DNA from: Candidatus Sulfotelmatobacter sp.
GTDB taxonomy: Bacteria; Acidobacteriota; Terriglobia; Terriglobales; Acidobacteriaceae
Reading direction: 5' to 3'
Length of the DNA: 59,493 nucleotides
NCBI GenBank assembly: GCA_030040965.1
Contig: JASHOT010000136.1
Span: forward strand, 1-59,493
Part shown: piece after piece, positions 40,790 to 49,325 of the stretch
How the letters are laid out: the number at the start of each line of letters is the position of its first letter
Numbering within the stretch: the stretch's first letter is position 1
Made by a program: the position numbers and the translations under genes
Notes under the pieces: model-generated
What the model was told of the DNA's origin: nothing
Seen by the model: the letters and a program-made list of their open reading frames with translations, nothing else
The model's database searches: none

Positions 40790-41875
40790 CTATTTATGCT
40801 GTGGCGGCGCGCCCATGGCATATTCGGTCAGCGGGCCGAATTTCTTCTTTTCCGCATAGAGGCGCCAACGCCGGAAGACGATGCGCAGGCTGGCCATGAC
40901 CGGAATCGACAAATAGATACCCAGGATGCCGGCCACCTCGCCTCCCGCCATTACTCCGAAGATTGCGGCCAGCGGATGCAGTTCCACACTTTTGCCCATG
41001 ATGCGCGGTGAGGATACGTAATCCTGAATCATGCGCCAAACGATGAGGAACACCACCAGTACAATCCAGTGCTGGTAACCGATCAGCAGGGCGACGCTGA
41101 CAATGATCAACCCCCCGGCCAGCGGTCCGACCACCGGAATGAATTCGAGCAGCCCCCCGATTGTTGCCAGCACCAGGGAATTGCCCACACCCAGGATCCA
41201 AAGAGCGAGTGAATAGACCAGCAGTGTGAGGGCGGCGAGAATCAGCTGGGCGCGGATGAAGTGCGCCAGCATCTGGTTTAAATCGTTGAAGACGTTTTGC
41301 AGAAACTCTCGTTGCGGGCGCGATGGCATGGTCGAAAGAAGAAACTCGCTGAAGGCGCGCCCATCTTTCAGAAAGAAAACTGAAAGCAGAGGAACGACCA
41401 CAAGAAGCCACGCCTGCTTGGCCACATCGGCGGCGCGCAATCCCAACCAACTCACCAAATCCTCCACCTCGCCGCGGTGATTTACCAGGAATGTTTGCAC
41501 CATCTGTGTGGTAGCGCCACTCCAGCCATGCTGGTCGGCAATCTCCTTGGCTATCTGGCCGGAACTGAACTGAGTGATCATACCGGGCAGGGATTGGCCC
41601 AGCCGTGCGCCTTCGCGCGTCACCTTCGGACCCACGCCCACAAAGAACAAGACCACCAGTGCCAGCAATAGAACGTAAATGACTGCGATCGCCCGGCCGC
41701 GCCCCTTCAGTAGTTTTTCCAGATTGTTCACTAAAGGGCTCATCAGATAGGCGAAGAAAATCGCGAACAGGAACGCGATGAGCGTCGCCCGCGCAACGTA
41801 GAGAAATCCCAGGCCGAGCGCGAACAGCAGCACCGTAACTATAGCCCGCGCCGTACGTGAGTCGGTCAGGAGCAC
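40790..41875 (-). CDS. AI-2E family transporter (PerM-like)
   Basis: 361 aa with about eight helices. GTG 41875 leads to AIVTVLLFALGLGFLYVA; the family region VVPLLSVFFLKDGRAFSEFL follows, then FIPVVGPLAGGLIIVSVALL and ILGIYLSIPVMASLRIVFRR. Many members transport unknown substrates; a link with autoinducer-2 holds only for a few, so the name is not functional proof. It starts about 200 bases from the end of the DUF-type exported gene. It is transcribed toward the phosphatase fusion, 83 bases before that gene's start. Confidence 0.9.
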   Translation of the reverse strand: MLLTDSRTARAIVTVLLFALGLGFLYVARATLIAFLFAIFFAYLMSPLVNNLEKLLKGRGRAIAVIYVLLLALVVLFFVGVGPKVTREGARLGQSLPGMITQFSSGQIAKEIADQHGWSGATTQMVQTFLVNHRGEVEDLVSWLGLRAADVAKQAWLLVVVPLLSVFFLKDGRAFSEFLLSTMPSRPQREFLQNVFNDLNQMLAHFIRAQLILAALTLLVYSLALWILGVGNSLVLATIGGLLEFIPVVGPLAGGLIIVSVALLIGYQHWIVLVVFLIVWRMIQDYVSSPRIMGKSVELHPLAAIFGVMAGGEVAGILGIYLSIPVMASLRIVFRRWRLYAEKKKFGPLTEYAMGAPPQHK

Positions 41876-41920
41876 TAGACTTTCCAGGGGTGGTCTCGAT
41901 TCTGACGCCGGTCGGAAGCG

Positions 41921-42673
41921 CTAATCCCGGATGACTTCCGTATTATCGGCAGGAATCGCCACCTTCATAAGCTTAAACTGATCTTGATCGTTGACCCAAA
42001 GAGCCCACTCGAAGCTTTCGCTTTTCAAATTCAAACGCAGCAGTTCGTGCTCGGCCCCTCGAATCGTTACCTTCTCTTTTCCCGCGACTTCCAGGCGGAT
42101 GCGCATGGAAGTGCGATCCTGAGGAACGAGGGCGCCGAATTCTCCTCCGCCTTGGAGGCATTTGAAATTTCCGGCTTCATTTTTGCAGTACGCCGCGAGA
42201 TAGCGCCAGATCAGCACTTCCCGCTGGACAAAAAAATTATTGTCGAGAATCACGGATGTGCTCGGCATGAGAAATGACTGCTCGGCGGGCTTGCCGTTGG
42301 CGGCGGTGGAGATCTTCTCCAGCAGGAATTCGTTGCTGGGCAGCACGCTCAGCGATCCGCCGGTCGATTGGCTCCATTCATAGCGAATCAATTCTCCGCT
42401 GGACGTGATGGCGAGTTCGGACTTCTGGCTGACGGGGTCGGAACCGGTGGTTTCCTTCAGCTGCGACTTGATGACATTTTCGCCATTGAACTCTTCGATC
42501 TTGAAAGTTTCGGTGATGACGCGCTGGCCTCGAACGAATACGCCAAAAGATCCGGAATCGACCGCCTGCGGGCCAGAGGGCTTGCCTTTATCTTTCTTGT
42601 CTGCGGCCACAGCCACGACTGCACACAACAGCGTGAGTGCTGTTGCCCAGCGCCTTGCCAATGCGAGAGTCAC
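41921..42673 (-). CDS. exported protein of unknown function, coupled to aroK
   Basis: 250 aa from GTG 42673, overlapping the aroK stop by GTGA. A short signal peptide (LARRWATALTLLCAVVAVAA) and a basic patch (DKKDKGKPSG) lead to a beta-rich body: SFGVFVRGQRVITETFKIEE, LAITSSGELIRYEWSQSTGG and KVTIRGAEHELLRLNLK. It may be a DUF-type outer-membrane or periplasmic protein; no family recognised. Translational coupling to a shikimate kinase is odd for such a protein. Confidence 0.65.
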   Translation of the reverse strand: MTLALARRWATALTLLCAVVAVAADKKDKGKPSGPQAVDSGSFGVFVRGQRVITETFKIEEFNGENVIKSQLKETTGSDPVSQKSELAITSSGELIRYEWSQSTGGSLSVLPSNEFLLEKISTAANGKPAEQSFLMPSTSVILDNNFFVQREVLIWRYLAAYCKNEAGNFKCLQGGGEFGALVPQDRTSMRIRLEVAGKEKVTIRGAEHELLRLNLKSESFEWALWVNDQDQFKLMKVAIPADNTEVIRD

Positions 42674-43233
42674 TCCCCTTCTCCTTCTTCGCTGCGGATT
42701 GCAATAGCTTTCAGCCGCAGTGCCTCGGCGATTTCCGCGGCAATTTCTTCCACCGTGCGGTTGCCGGTTTCAATTCTTATTGCCGCCGCTCGATATCCGT
42801 CGAGGCGCCTTTGGTACAGATCGCGAAATTGATCGCTGCTGCGCAGCAGCGGACGCTCCGTTCCCGCCTGGCTCGCCTGTTCTGAGCAGCGTCGCCACAA
42901 TTCCTCGACAGAAGCATCGAGAAAAACTGTTGGCAAGCCTGCGGCTTTCAGCAGCTCCGCATTCGCCGTCTGCACGAAAGCTCCGCCCCCCAAGGCAATG
43001 ATTCTCGGTATTCCGCCTGCCAGTTCTCGAAGCACGTACAGTAGCGCTTTTCGCTCCGCTTGCCGGAATACTGTCTCGCCTGAATCGCGGAAAATCTCGG
43101 CAATCGGGCGTCGTTCCAGCCGTTCGATGCGGTCGTCGAGATCTTCAAAGACCCAGTTGACCCGCTCAGCCAAGGCACGACCGACGCTGGTTTTGCCCGC
43201 GCCCATGAAGCCGACCAGGAAAACGGCATTCAC
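42670..43233 (-). CDS. aroK: shikimate kinase
   Basis: 187 aa. Walker A is GFMGAGKTSVGRALAERVN at residues 8-26. EDLDDRIERL carries the shikimate-binding Asp and LGGGAFVQTA the GGG shikimate contact. The lid Arg region (LDASVEELWRRCSEQASQ) and the adenine loop Arg (ERPLLRS) follow. It phosphorylates shikimate in aromatic amino-acid synthesis. No other aro gene is adjacent. Its stop codon overlaps the exported-protein gene start. Confidence 0.93.
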   Translation of the reverse strand: MNAVFLVGFMGAGKTSVGRALAERVNWVFEDLDDRIERLERRPIAEIFRDSGETVFRQAERKALLYVLRELAGGIPRIIALGGGAFVQTANAELLKAAGLPTVFLDASVEELWRRCSEQASQAGTERPLLRSSDQFRDLYQRRLDGYRAAAIRIETGNRTVEEIAAEIAEALRLKAIAIRSEEGEGE

Positions 43234-43382
43234 CGCCTGGCCGTGACCTTCGAGCCGGCTGCGTTGCCGAAGTCCTTCGCGCTTCCGGGCTTGGCTTGTG
43301 CCAGCGTTTGCCGCGCGCGCCTTTTTCTCGCGAGCTCGTGCCTGGCGAGCTTTACCCGTCTTGCCGGATTTCTTTTTCTTGG

Positions 43383-44255
43383 CTATTTTGCGGTGCGTTT
43401 TCTGAGGTGGATTTTACCACTGAAGCTGCGTAGTACCACGGTGGAAGAGACGGCGGCCCTACCCATGGTACCCATGAAGGTACGTCCTGCCTGGACGTCG
43501 AACCAGGAGTGAGTCTTGGGTTGAAGAGGAATATCGTCGCGCACCTCGCCTTTCACAGAGCTTGCACTCACGTCGGCCGATGTGTTGTCGGGCACAATTG
43601 CTTCGATGTCGCCGCTGTGGCTGGTCAGGCGGTATTCGCCGCCATCGCCAAAATCACCGGCGTAGTTGATAGCTCCACTGGTGGAAATCACCTGAACCAG
43701 CGGTCCGGTCACGTGATCGAGTGTGACCACGCCGCTCAGAGAGTCAACTTCGACGTGTCCCTCCTGAACGTTGGAGAGCGTGACTGCGCCATTCAGCGTT
43801 TTCACGTGTACGTGGGCGTTGGAGATGTCGTGCACGTCGACAGTCGCTCCCGCGCCTTCCAGCGTCACGTCGCCATGCAGCTTTTCCGCGCGCAGGGTTC
43901 CCGTGCTCGAGTGCAGCGTTATGCTGGCGTCGGCAGGCGCAAAAATCTCGTAATCGACCCGTCCAGTCTCCGGATCCGCGCCGGGCAGCAAATGCGATTG
44001 AACTTCCACGCGATTGCCGGCCTGATTATTGTCGACTTCGACTTTATCAGAGTGAAGAATTGCGTTGATCAGCACCGTGTTGCCGGTGGAAGGCTTGACG
44101 GAAATCGATCCGTAAGGATTGTTGACAGAGAGTCCTGCCTTGGGTCCGACGTTGAAGCGATATTCCTTGTGGTTCTCGGCGACGAGAGTTCCTGCCATCG
44201 CGGTGGTCACGATCAATGCGCCGATGCCGAGCGATTTCATTGTGCGCCAGTTCAT
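43383..44255 (-). CDS. exported DUF4097-type beta-strand repeat protein
   Basis: 290 aa from ATG 44255; an upstream TAC-rich extension of the frame to 44294 is not needed. A signal peptide (KSLGIGALIVTTAMAGTLVA) is followed by beta-repeats with DIEAIV, VTLDHVTGPLVQV and TSGAINYAGDFG turns, plus the DUF4097 core. It matches the fold of the protein at 7273, but the repeat motif is less regular. Its gene follows the anti-sigma gene, so the ECF pair may control it. Confidence 0.8.
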   Translation of the reverse strand: MNWRTMKSLGIGALIVTTAMAGTLVAENHKEYRFNVGPKAGLSVNNPYGSISVKPSTGNTVLINAILHSDKVEVDNNQAGNRVEVQSHLLPGADPETGRVDYEIFAPADASITLHSSTGTLRAEKLHGDVTLEGAGATVDVHDISNAHVHVKTLNGAVTLSNVQEGHVEVDSLSGVVTLDHVTGPLVQVISTSGAINYAGDFGDGGEYRLTSHSGDIEAIVPDNTSADVSASSVKGEVRDDIPLQPKTHSWFDVQAGRTFMGTMGRAAVSSTVVLRSFSGKIHLRKRTAK

Positions 44256-44293
44256 AAGATTCCCCGAGTCCCGCCTCTGTGCGCAGCCATACA

Positions 44294-44944
44294 TTATGGC
44301 AGAGAACGATCCATCGCCAGCTCAAAAAGCATGGCTTTTTGCTGATAAGCCTCGAATAGCGTGCGCCGCGCCTCCTCGTCGTAGGGATTGGCGTCGGCGA
44401 TGCTCTTCGCATCTTGAATATATTGGTTCGCGTGACGGAGATTTTCCGCGTATTGCGCCTGCGTGGCCGGCGATTGCGAGGCGATCTCCTGCAATAGGTC
44501 GTCGTCATTGAGTCCGGCAATCACCGAGTCGGAAACGATGGCGGAGGAAGTCGTGGGTACGCTGTTGGATTCCACCTGCCGCATCTGCTTTTCGTGCAAA
44601 ATACGGATGCTTAGAGCGAGCAAGAGAACGGCAGTAGCCGGAACCAGCCATCGTCCCCAGAACCATCCTTTAGCAGACCATGGCCGATCGAGATTCCGTA
44701 GCAACGACTGGTCGGCGTGGGGCGGGTGAATCAAACCCTCCCGCCGCAGAGCGATCTCAATGGAATTCCAAACGCGCGGGCTGGGTTCGTCACTCTCGCG
44801 CAGTTCCGTTGCCGAGGAGGCTATCAACAGAAGTTCCTTCACTAAAGCCGAGCACTCGGGACAAGATTTCAGGTGGGCCTGTTGTTCGGCAGTGCCGCCT
44901 TCGTCAATTCCTGCCAGGCTCTCCTGCAACTCAACGCAAGTCAT
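44294..44944 (-). CDS. zinc-finger anti-sigma factor, single-pass membrane
   Basis: 216 aa from ATG 44944, with the extension of the frame to 45019 unneeded. The N-terminal ZAS-like region has EQQAHLKSCPECSALVKELL, giving an HxxxCxxC zinc motif at about residue 28-35. One membrane helix follows (WLVPATAVLLLALSIRILHE, about residue 110), then a C-terminal extracytoplasmic segment of about 90 residues. Paired with the ECF sigma gene just upstream, it should hold that sigma factor until an envelope signal arrives. Confidence 0.8.
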   Translation of the reverse strand: MTCVELQESLAGIDEGGTAEQQAHLKSCPECSALVKELLLIASSATELRESDEPSPRVWNSIEIALRREGLIHPPHADQSLLRNLDRPWSAKGWFWGRWLVPATAVLLLALSIRILHEKQMRQVESNSVPTTSSAIVSDSVIAGLNDDDLLQEIASQSPATQAQYAENLRHANQYIQDAKSIADANPYDEEARRTLFEAYQQKAMLFELAMDRSLP

Positions 44945-45137
44945 ACCGCTCTCCCCAAGCCTATGCCGCAACAGTGTAACGTTGTTCCATGTGGCTTGCA
45001 GCCTTTTTGCCTCTGCCAAAGTTACTGCCGGTGCCCAGTCTGCGCTGGCTTTCCGTTTTGAGCCTTCAGTTCGTTCCTTGCCTTGTTAGTCTTGCCCGTG
45101 CTTGACGCCCCGTCGACCCGGCCGCCTGTTTCGTCCT

Positions 45138-45776
45138 TCAGGACTGCTCGGCTTTCTCTGTCCGATTCATCCTGAGCATGTCCCGCAATTTCATGCGGGC
45201 TTTATGCAGTTGAGACTTGCTGTTGCCGATCGAGCACCCGACGATGGCCGCGATTTCATTGTGCTCGTAGCCTTGCACATCGTGCAGCACAAAGATCGTC
45301 CGATAACCCGGTGGCAGATCGTCTACTGCCTTTTGCAACTGCAACCGGTCGATCGATCCAGCCAGCGCCAAATCTTCCGCCCCGAAATCCTTTCTCGGCG
45401 AATCGTCTTCGGCGGCCTGACCCGTCTCTTCCAGCGAAATGACAGCCAGGCTCTTTTTCCTCAAGTGCATCAGCACCACATTCACGCTCAGCCGATGCAG
45501 CCACGTCGAAAATGCCGACTCACCGCGGAAGGTTGCAATCTTGCGATAGAGCTGCAAAAACGCTTCCTGTGTGAGGTCCTCTGCCTCGGCCGTATTCGCC
45601 GTCATGCGCAAACACAGCGAGTAAACCCGTCGCTTATGCCTGTCGTAAAGAGCCTGGAACGCATCGGCGTCTCCCTGCTTGGCCCGCTCGATGGCTCGCG
45701 CTTCGTCGAGCTCATTTGGCGTTCGCTGTCGTTCTTGTGGCTCTCGGTCGGTCAAGTTGCACTTTTCCGGCCGCAA
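45138..45776 (-). CDS. ECF (RpoE-type) sigma factor
   Basis: 212 aa from TTG 45776. Region 2 has AFQALYDRHKRRVYSLCLRM, then EDLTQEAFLQLYRKIATFRG and STWLHRLSVNVVLMHLRKKS. Region 4 has VDDLPPGYRTIFVLHDVQGY and HNEIAAIVGCSIGNSKSQLH (HTH), then KARMKLRDML. The anti-sigma gene lies 193 bases downstream, a typical ECF partner layout. It should direct transcription of an envelope-stress regulon, perhaps including the DUF4097 gene in this set. No consensus ECF promoter upstream was recognised. Confidence 0.93.
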   Translation of the reverse strand: MRPEKCNLTDREPQERQRTPNELDEARAIERAKQGDADAFQALYDRHKRRVYSLCLRMTANTAEAEDLTQEAFLQLYRKIATFRGESAFSTWLHRLSVNVVLMHLRKKSLAVISLEETGQAAEDDSPRKDFGAEDLALAGSIDRLQLQKAVDDLPPGYRTIFVLHDVQGYEHNEIAAIVGCSIGNSKSQLHKARMKLRDMLRMNRTEKAEQS

Positions 45777-46015
45777 TCCGTCAGATGCGGCTAACTATCT
45801 TTACGTTGTATGGCTTGCGGGCTTTTGCGTGGACACTAAAGTAATGCCTGTATTCAAAATTCAGGAGCAAATCTCCAGTTCTTTGAATCCCCGGATTGGT
45901 GTTTAGTCCCCGAAGAAATCCTTTGTCTGCTCGGGTTTGAAAAGCCCAACTTCACTGATTTTAACCCGGTCCCGAATTCGGAGTCGCGATCTTCGAAATT
46001 TGGTAGCTTTTTCGA

Positions 46016-47368
46016 TCACGAAGAAGCGCTGTGGGCCGTCGTAATTGTCTCTAACCCGTGCGCGTGCGGGCCGGTTTCCCGCAGCCGCAGCAGAATCGAA
46101 AGAGCCATACCAACGAATCCCAGCACGGAAAAAATCCACATGCCCAACGCATATCCGCCGGGGTTGTCGAGGCCGGCATGCGCGTAGTCGTTTGCACTTC
46201 CGATGAGCAGGTTCAACAGAAAGAAGCCAATCTGCTGGATCAACGTCATCAGTGCGTAGGCGGTGCCCAGGCGTGACTGATCGACGATATAAGCGACGGA
46301 GGGCCACATCACTGCCGGAATCAGCGAGAATGCAATTCCCATTAATGTAACCGGAACGTAGAGAGAGACCGTAGAGTATGCCATCATCAGATACACAGGC
46401 ATCAGCAGAAGCGAACCGAACATCATGAACCAGGCGCGCTTTCCCACGCGATCGACCAGCAATCCGAACAGCGGAGTGGCGATCATGGCAGAAAAGGGGA
46501 GCAGGCTGTTGAGGCTGCCTGCGAGCTTCAGCGAAGAGATGCGGGCCGCTTCTGTGGCGGCCACGCCTCCATGCGCGGCCAGGATTTTATTGGTGAAGAA
46601 GTCGATGGCAAAGGTACGGAACGGGAAGATGGCGGAATAAAACGTAAAGCAGAGGCCAACCACCAGCCAGTAAGAGAGGTCATAGCGGAAGATGCCCTTG
46701 AACTCGAGTTTGTCGGTCTGGCCAGCCTTGCCCAGCTCGTATTGCTTTTCGGCGCGGCTTTCGAGTCCCCAGTAAATGAGCGAGCAAACCACGGCGAGCA
46801 GGGCAGCTCCTACCGCGATCAGCAAAGGCCGCTGCCAGCTCGGCTCGCCCGCAGGCCCCTTGGGATAAAACGCGCGACTCGCCCAAGTCGGCGAATTGTC
46901 GGCGGCCACGGAAGCGAGCCGCGCGATGGTGAGGTTGATGCCAAAGGCGAAGCTGAGCTCTTTTCCCTTAAACCATTTTGCGAGGGCCGTAGTCACCGCT
47001 ACGATCATCGATTCGGCACCGAGGCCCAGCACCGTCCGACCCGCAATCATGGTCGCCGCGCTACCGTGTGCGGCCGTTATGGCCGCGCCGATGAGGCAAA
47101 TCATGGCGAAAGCCAGGATTGCCTTCTTCGTCCCGATCCGGTCGATGATGATTCCCCCGACGAGCAGGGTCAGAACGGCCGCCAGGCTGTAGCTGGAGTT
47201 GAGCCAGCCGAACTGCGTCGCCGAGAATCCCAGATGATCGATGAAAATGCGTTCGAGCGCATTGATGCTGTCGTAAATGTAGTAATTCCCGGCCATGGCT
47301 ACGCTGACAAAGATCAGAACTGCCCAGCGGTAGGAGACGGGAGGTTGAGGACGGGCGCTTTCAGCCAT
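46016..47368 (-). CDS. MFS transporter
   Basis: 450 aa with twelve helices. GWLNSSYSLAAVLTLLVGGI (helix 2) leads into the A-motif-like DRIGTKKAILAFAM; GRTVLGLGAESMIVAVTTAL is the motif-C type region; the second A-like motif is LLVDRVGKRAWFMMFG. The N-terminus is polar and the C-terminus extends about 20 residues after the last helix. The transport substrate cannot be told from the sequence; exporters of the MFSD1/NarK/ExuT types share these motifs. Confidence 0.9.
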   Translation of the reverse strand: MAESARPQPPVSYRWAVLIFVSVAMAGNYYIYDSINALERIFIDHLGFSATQFGWLNSSYSLAAVLTLLVGGIIIDRIGTKKAILAFAMICLIGAAITAAHGSAATMIAGRTVLGLGAESMIVAVTTALAKWFKGKELSFAFGINLTIARLASVAADNSPTWASRAFYPKGPAGEPSWQRPLLIAVGAALLAVVCSLIYWGLESRAEKQYELGKAGQTDKLEFKGIFRYDLSYWLVVGLCFTFYSAIFPFRTFAIDFFTNKILAAHGGVAATEAARISSLKLAGSLNSLLPFSAMIATPLFGLLVDRVGKRAWFMMFGSLLLMPVYLMMAYSTVSLYVPVTLMGIAFSLIPAVMWPSVAYIVDQSRLGTAYALMTLIQQIGFFLLNLLIGSANDYAHAGLDNPGGYALGMWIFSVLGFVGMALSILLRLRETGPHAHGLETITTAHSASS

Positions 47369-47436
47369 TCGGGCTCTTTTCTGCAGAGGTTAGGATGACG
47401 ACTGCACGAACGAAGAAGATTAGCAGAGTTGCGCTT

Positions 47437-47715
47437 CTAGCTCCTAGCTGTCGGCTTCGAGGGTGAACGATTTTTCCGGGATGGAAATCGAAGCTGAGTT
47501 TCATCCTGATCCATCAGAAAGTTTCTGAGACATTCAGGAATGCCCTGATAGGAAGGTGAGTGACCGTCACGCATTGCCGAGACGATCTGATGGATACAGA
47601 GAAACAGGATAAACAGGGCTGTGATGGCGGCGACGATCCGCGAGGCGGCGCGGCTCCACAAGCTAAGCGCCAGAAGTGCGAGCACCACTAAAGAGATGGC
47701 AGTCGTTCTGCGCAT
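47437..47715 (-). CDS. small membrane protein of unknown function
   Basis: 92 aa. Two adjacent helices (ISLVVLALLALSLWSRAA and IVAAITALFILFLCIHQIV) are followed by a soluble basic tail (QLRFPSRKNRSPSKPTARS). No recognised family. It is separate from the MFS gene by about 70 bases. Confidence 0.5.
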   Translation of the reverse strand: MRRTTAISLVVLALLALSLWSRAASRIVAAITALFILFLCIHQIVSAMRDGHSPSYQGIPECLRNFLMDQDETQLRFPSRKNRSPSKPTARS

Positions 47716-47786
47716 CGAGGGTGGTTTCCAGGCTCAGATTAAAGCGGCGACGAACGCTAGTAAGTGACCTCAATCACTACTGAGGT

Positions 47787-48914
47787 TCAGCTCCCCACGT
47801 ATCTCGCGTACAAACTTCGCGCGACGGCTGTATCGGTCGTGCCTTTGATGATCGCCCGACCGTCGGGGAACAGTGTCATCTCATAGGGCTCATGCCAGAA
47901 CTTGAGCACGAAGTCGTTGTGCCGGACCGTGCCGTGCGGCCGCAGCCTGCGCTCAAGTTCCACGAAGTCAATGGGGCGTTGCCTTTCATGAATCTGCACG
48001 GAATTCCTGCCGCATAGCGTAATGTGCGGCCTTCCCTCGCCAGCCAGATGGATGAAATCACGCTCGCCGCAGGCGCGGCAACCGGCGCGCGTCGTCGCCG
48101 CCGAAATTTCGGCGTGCTCGTTCGTCCATACATCGAAGGAAAGCAGCGTGCGCCGCGCGCTGGCTGCGCCAACCACAAACTTTAACGCCTCGGTCGCGGC
48201 GATCGATGCCACCAGATTCACTGCCGAATTGAGAATGCCCGAGGTCTCACAGGTTTCCACCATGCCATGTGGCGAGTCGGGGAAAATGCACGCCAGACAC
48301 GCGGTTTGCCCGGGAATGATGTTGAGAGTTACGCCATAGCTTCCCACGGCAGCCGTGTAGATCCAGGGAAGGCAGCGTTCCACCGCGTAGTCGTTGATCA
48401 GATAACGAGTCTCGAAGTTATCGGTGCCGTCGAGGATCAGGCCCATTCCAGCGAGCAGTTCCTCGATGTTGGCAGGAACGAGATCTTCGGCCTTCGATTC
48501 CACTGCAATCTCCGAGTTGAAGGCAGCAATTTTTCGTGCGGCAGCAATGGCTTTGGGCAGAGATTCGGCCGCATCCTTTTCGTCGAAAAGCGATTGCCGT
48601 TGCAGATTGCTCGGCTCGACATAATCGCGATCGATAATGCGCAGCGTGCCTACGCCCGCGCGTGCCAACAACCCGGCGAGGGACGAGCCGGTTGCCCCGC
48701 AACCGACGATGGCAATGCGCGCCGCCGAAAGTTTTTTCTGTCCTTCGGCGCCGATGCCGGGGAACAGTACCTGCCGCGAATAGCGGTCATTGTGCGCAGA
48801 GCCGTCATCCGCCGTTCCTCGAAGTTTTCCGGCGCCGGGAGTTTCAAAACCGTGCTCCGGCGATTGGGTTTCGTGTCCGTTACCTTTGGGGCGTTCCCGT
48901 GCCAAGGAGGTCAT
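47787..48914 (-). CDS. ThiF/MoeB-type adenylyltransferase (E1-like)
   Basis: 375 aa from ATG 48914; GTG 48923 is upstream. The perfect -10 box (48939-48944) leaves room for ATG 48914 with a short leader. RYSRQVLFPGIGAEGQKKLS leads into IVGCGATGSSLAGLLARAGV (the ATP-binding Rossmann loop), and DRDYVEPSNLQRQSLF holds the Asp/Arg/Asn of ThiF/MoeB. CLACIFP and CRACGER supply two CxxC pairs for zinc. The C-terminal extension of about 80 residues is not rhodanese-like. No thiS or moaD gene is near. It activates ubiquitin-like or thiocarboxylate sulfur carriers; substrate uncertain. Confidence 0.9.
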   Translation of the reverse strand: MTSLARERPKGNGHETQSPEHGFETPGAGKLRGTADDGSAHNDRYSRQVLFPGIGAEGQKKLSAARIAIVGCGATGSSLAGLLARAGVGTLRIIDRDYVEPSNLQRQSLFDEKDAAESLPKAIAAARKIAAFNSEIAVESKAEDLVPANIEELLAGMGLILDGTDNFETRYLINDYAVERCLPWIYTAAVGSYGVTLNIIPGQTACLACIFPDSPHGMVETCETSGILNSAVNLVASIAATEALKFVVGAASARRTLLSFDVWTNEHAEISAATTRAGCRACGERDFIHLAGEGRPHITLCGRNSVQIHERQRPIDFVELERRLRPHGTVRHNDFVLKFWHEPYEMTLFPDGRAIIKGTTDTAVARSLYARYVGS

Positions 48915-48938
48915 CAGTTCCACGCAGTAAAACCTTTA

Positions 48939-48944
48939 TTATAG
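48939..48944 (-). promoter_or_regulatory. perfect -10 box of the ThiF/MoeB gene
   Basis: TATAAT on the minus strand, predicting transcription start near 48932 and a leader of about 18 bases before ATG 48914. No good -35 hexamer at 17 bp was found. Confidence 0.5.
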
Positions 48945-49014
48945 GTCTGGATTAGTGTGGCATCGATGGTGAACAGATTTGGGTAGTTGATCAATTTGAA
49001 TTCTTCCAGCGAGG

Positions 49015-49134
49015 GCGTCATCCCGCGGGCCCGCGTTCTCACCAGCGGGCCGAGGGATCTCCCGAAGCACGGGCCATTGGTCGCGGGAGATTCCTCGCTT
49101 CGCCTGAAGAACAACTTCGCTCGCGATGACGCAA
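49015..49134. repeat. dispersed intergenic repeat, family A (composite copy)
   Basis: Two family A units face each other: GCGTCATCCCGCGGGCCCGC with CAGCGGG..GAGGGATCTC, then GCGGGAGATTCCTCGCTTCG with CTCGCGATGACGC. The same layout as 189-332. The rest of the 48945-49325 spacer has no gene I can support. Confidence 0.7.
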
Positions 49135-49325
49135 TCTTGGGGAAAGGACTCGGCTTGGAATTCAAACTGGCCCACTACCCGGACCGCCATCTGGAGCTTG
49201 CGTACAACGGCATTCGCGTTCTGTTCCATCGAAGTTATTTAACGTCATTTGACATTTAGCGCCCGAATCGAACACCCAGGTCTTGGAACGCAGAGCTGAC
49301 TACGCTAAGGCCCAAGGACATACGT

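Noticed and set aside
43230-43400. Lys/Arg-rich minus-strand frame between aroK and the DUF4097 gene
   Set aside because: It is open and very basic but has no ATG, GTG or TTG at a usable place after the preceding stop, so it cannot be supported as a gene.
189-49134. CRISPR-like reading of the family A repeats
   Set aside because: Copies are far apart with unequal spacing, no spacers and no cas genes.
48987-49259. 90-residue plus-strand ORF before the Omp85 gene
   Set aside because: Most of it lies inside the family A repeat; composition and position match a chance frame.
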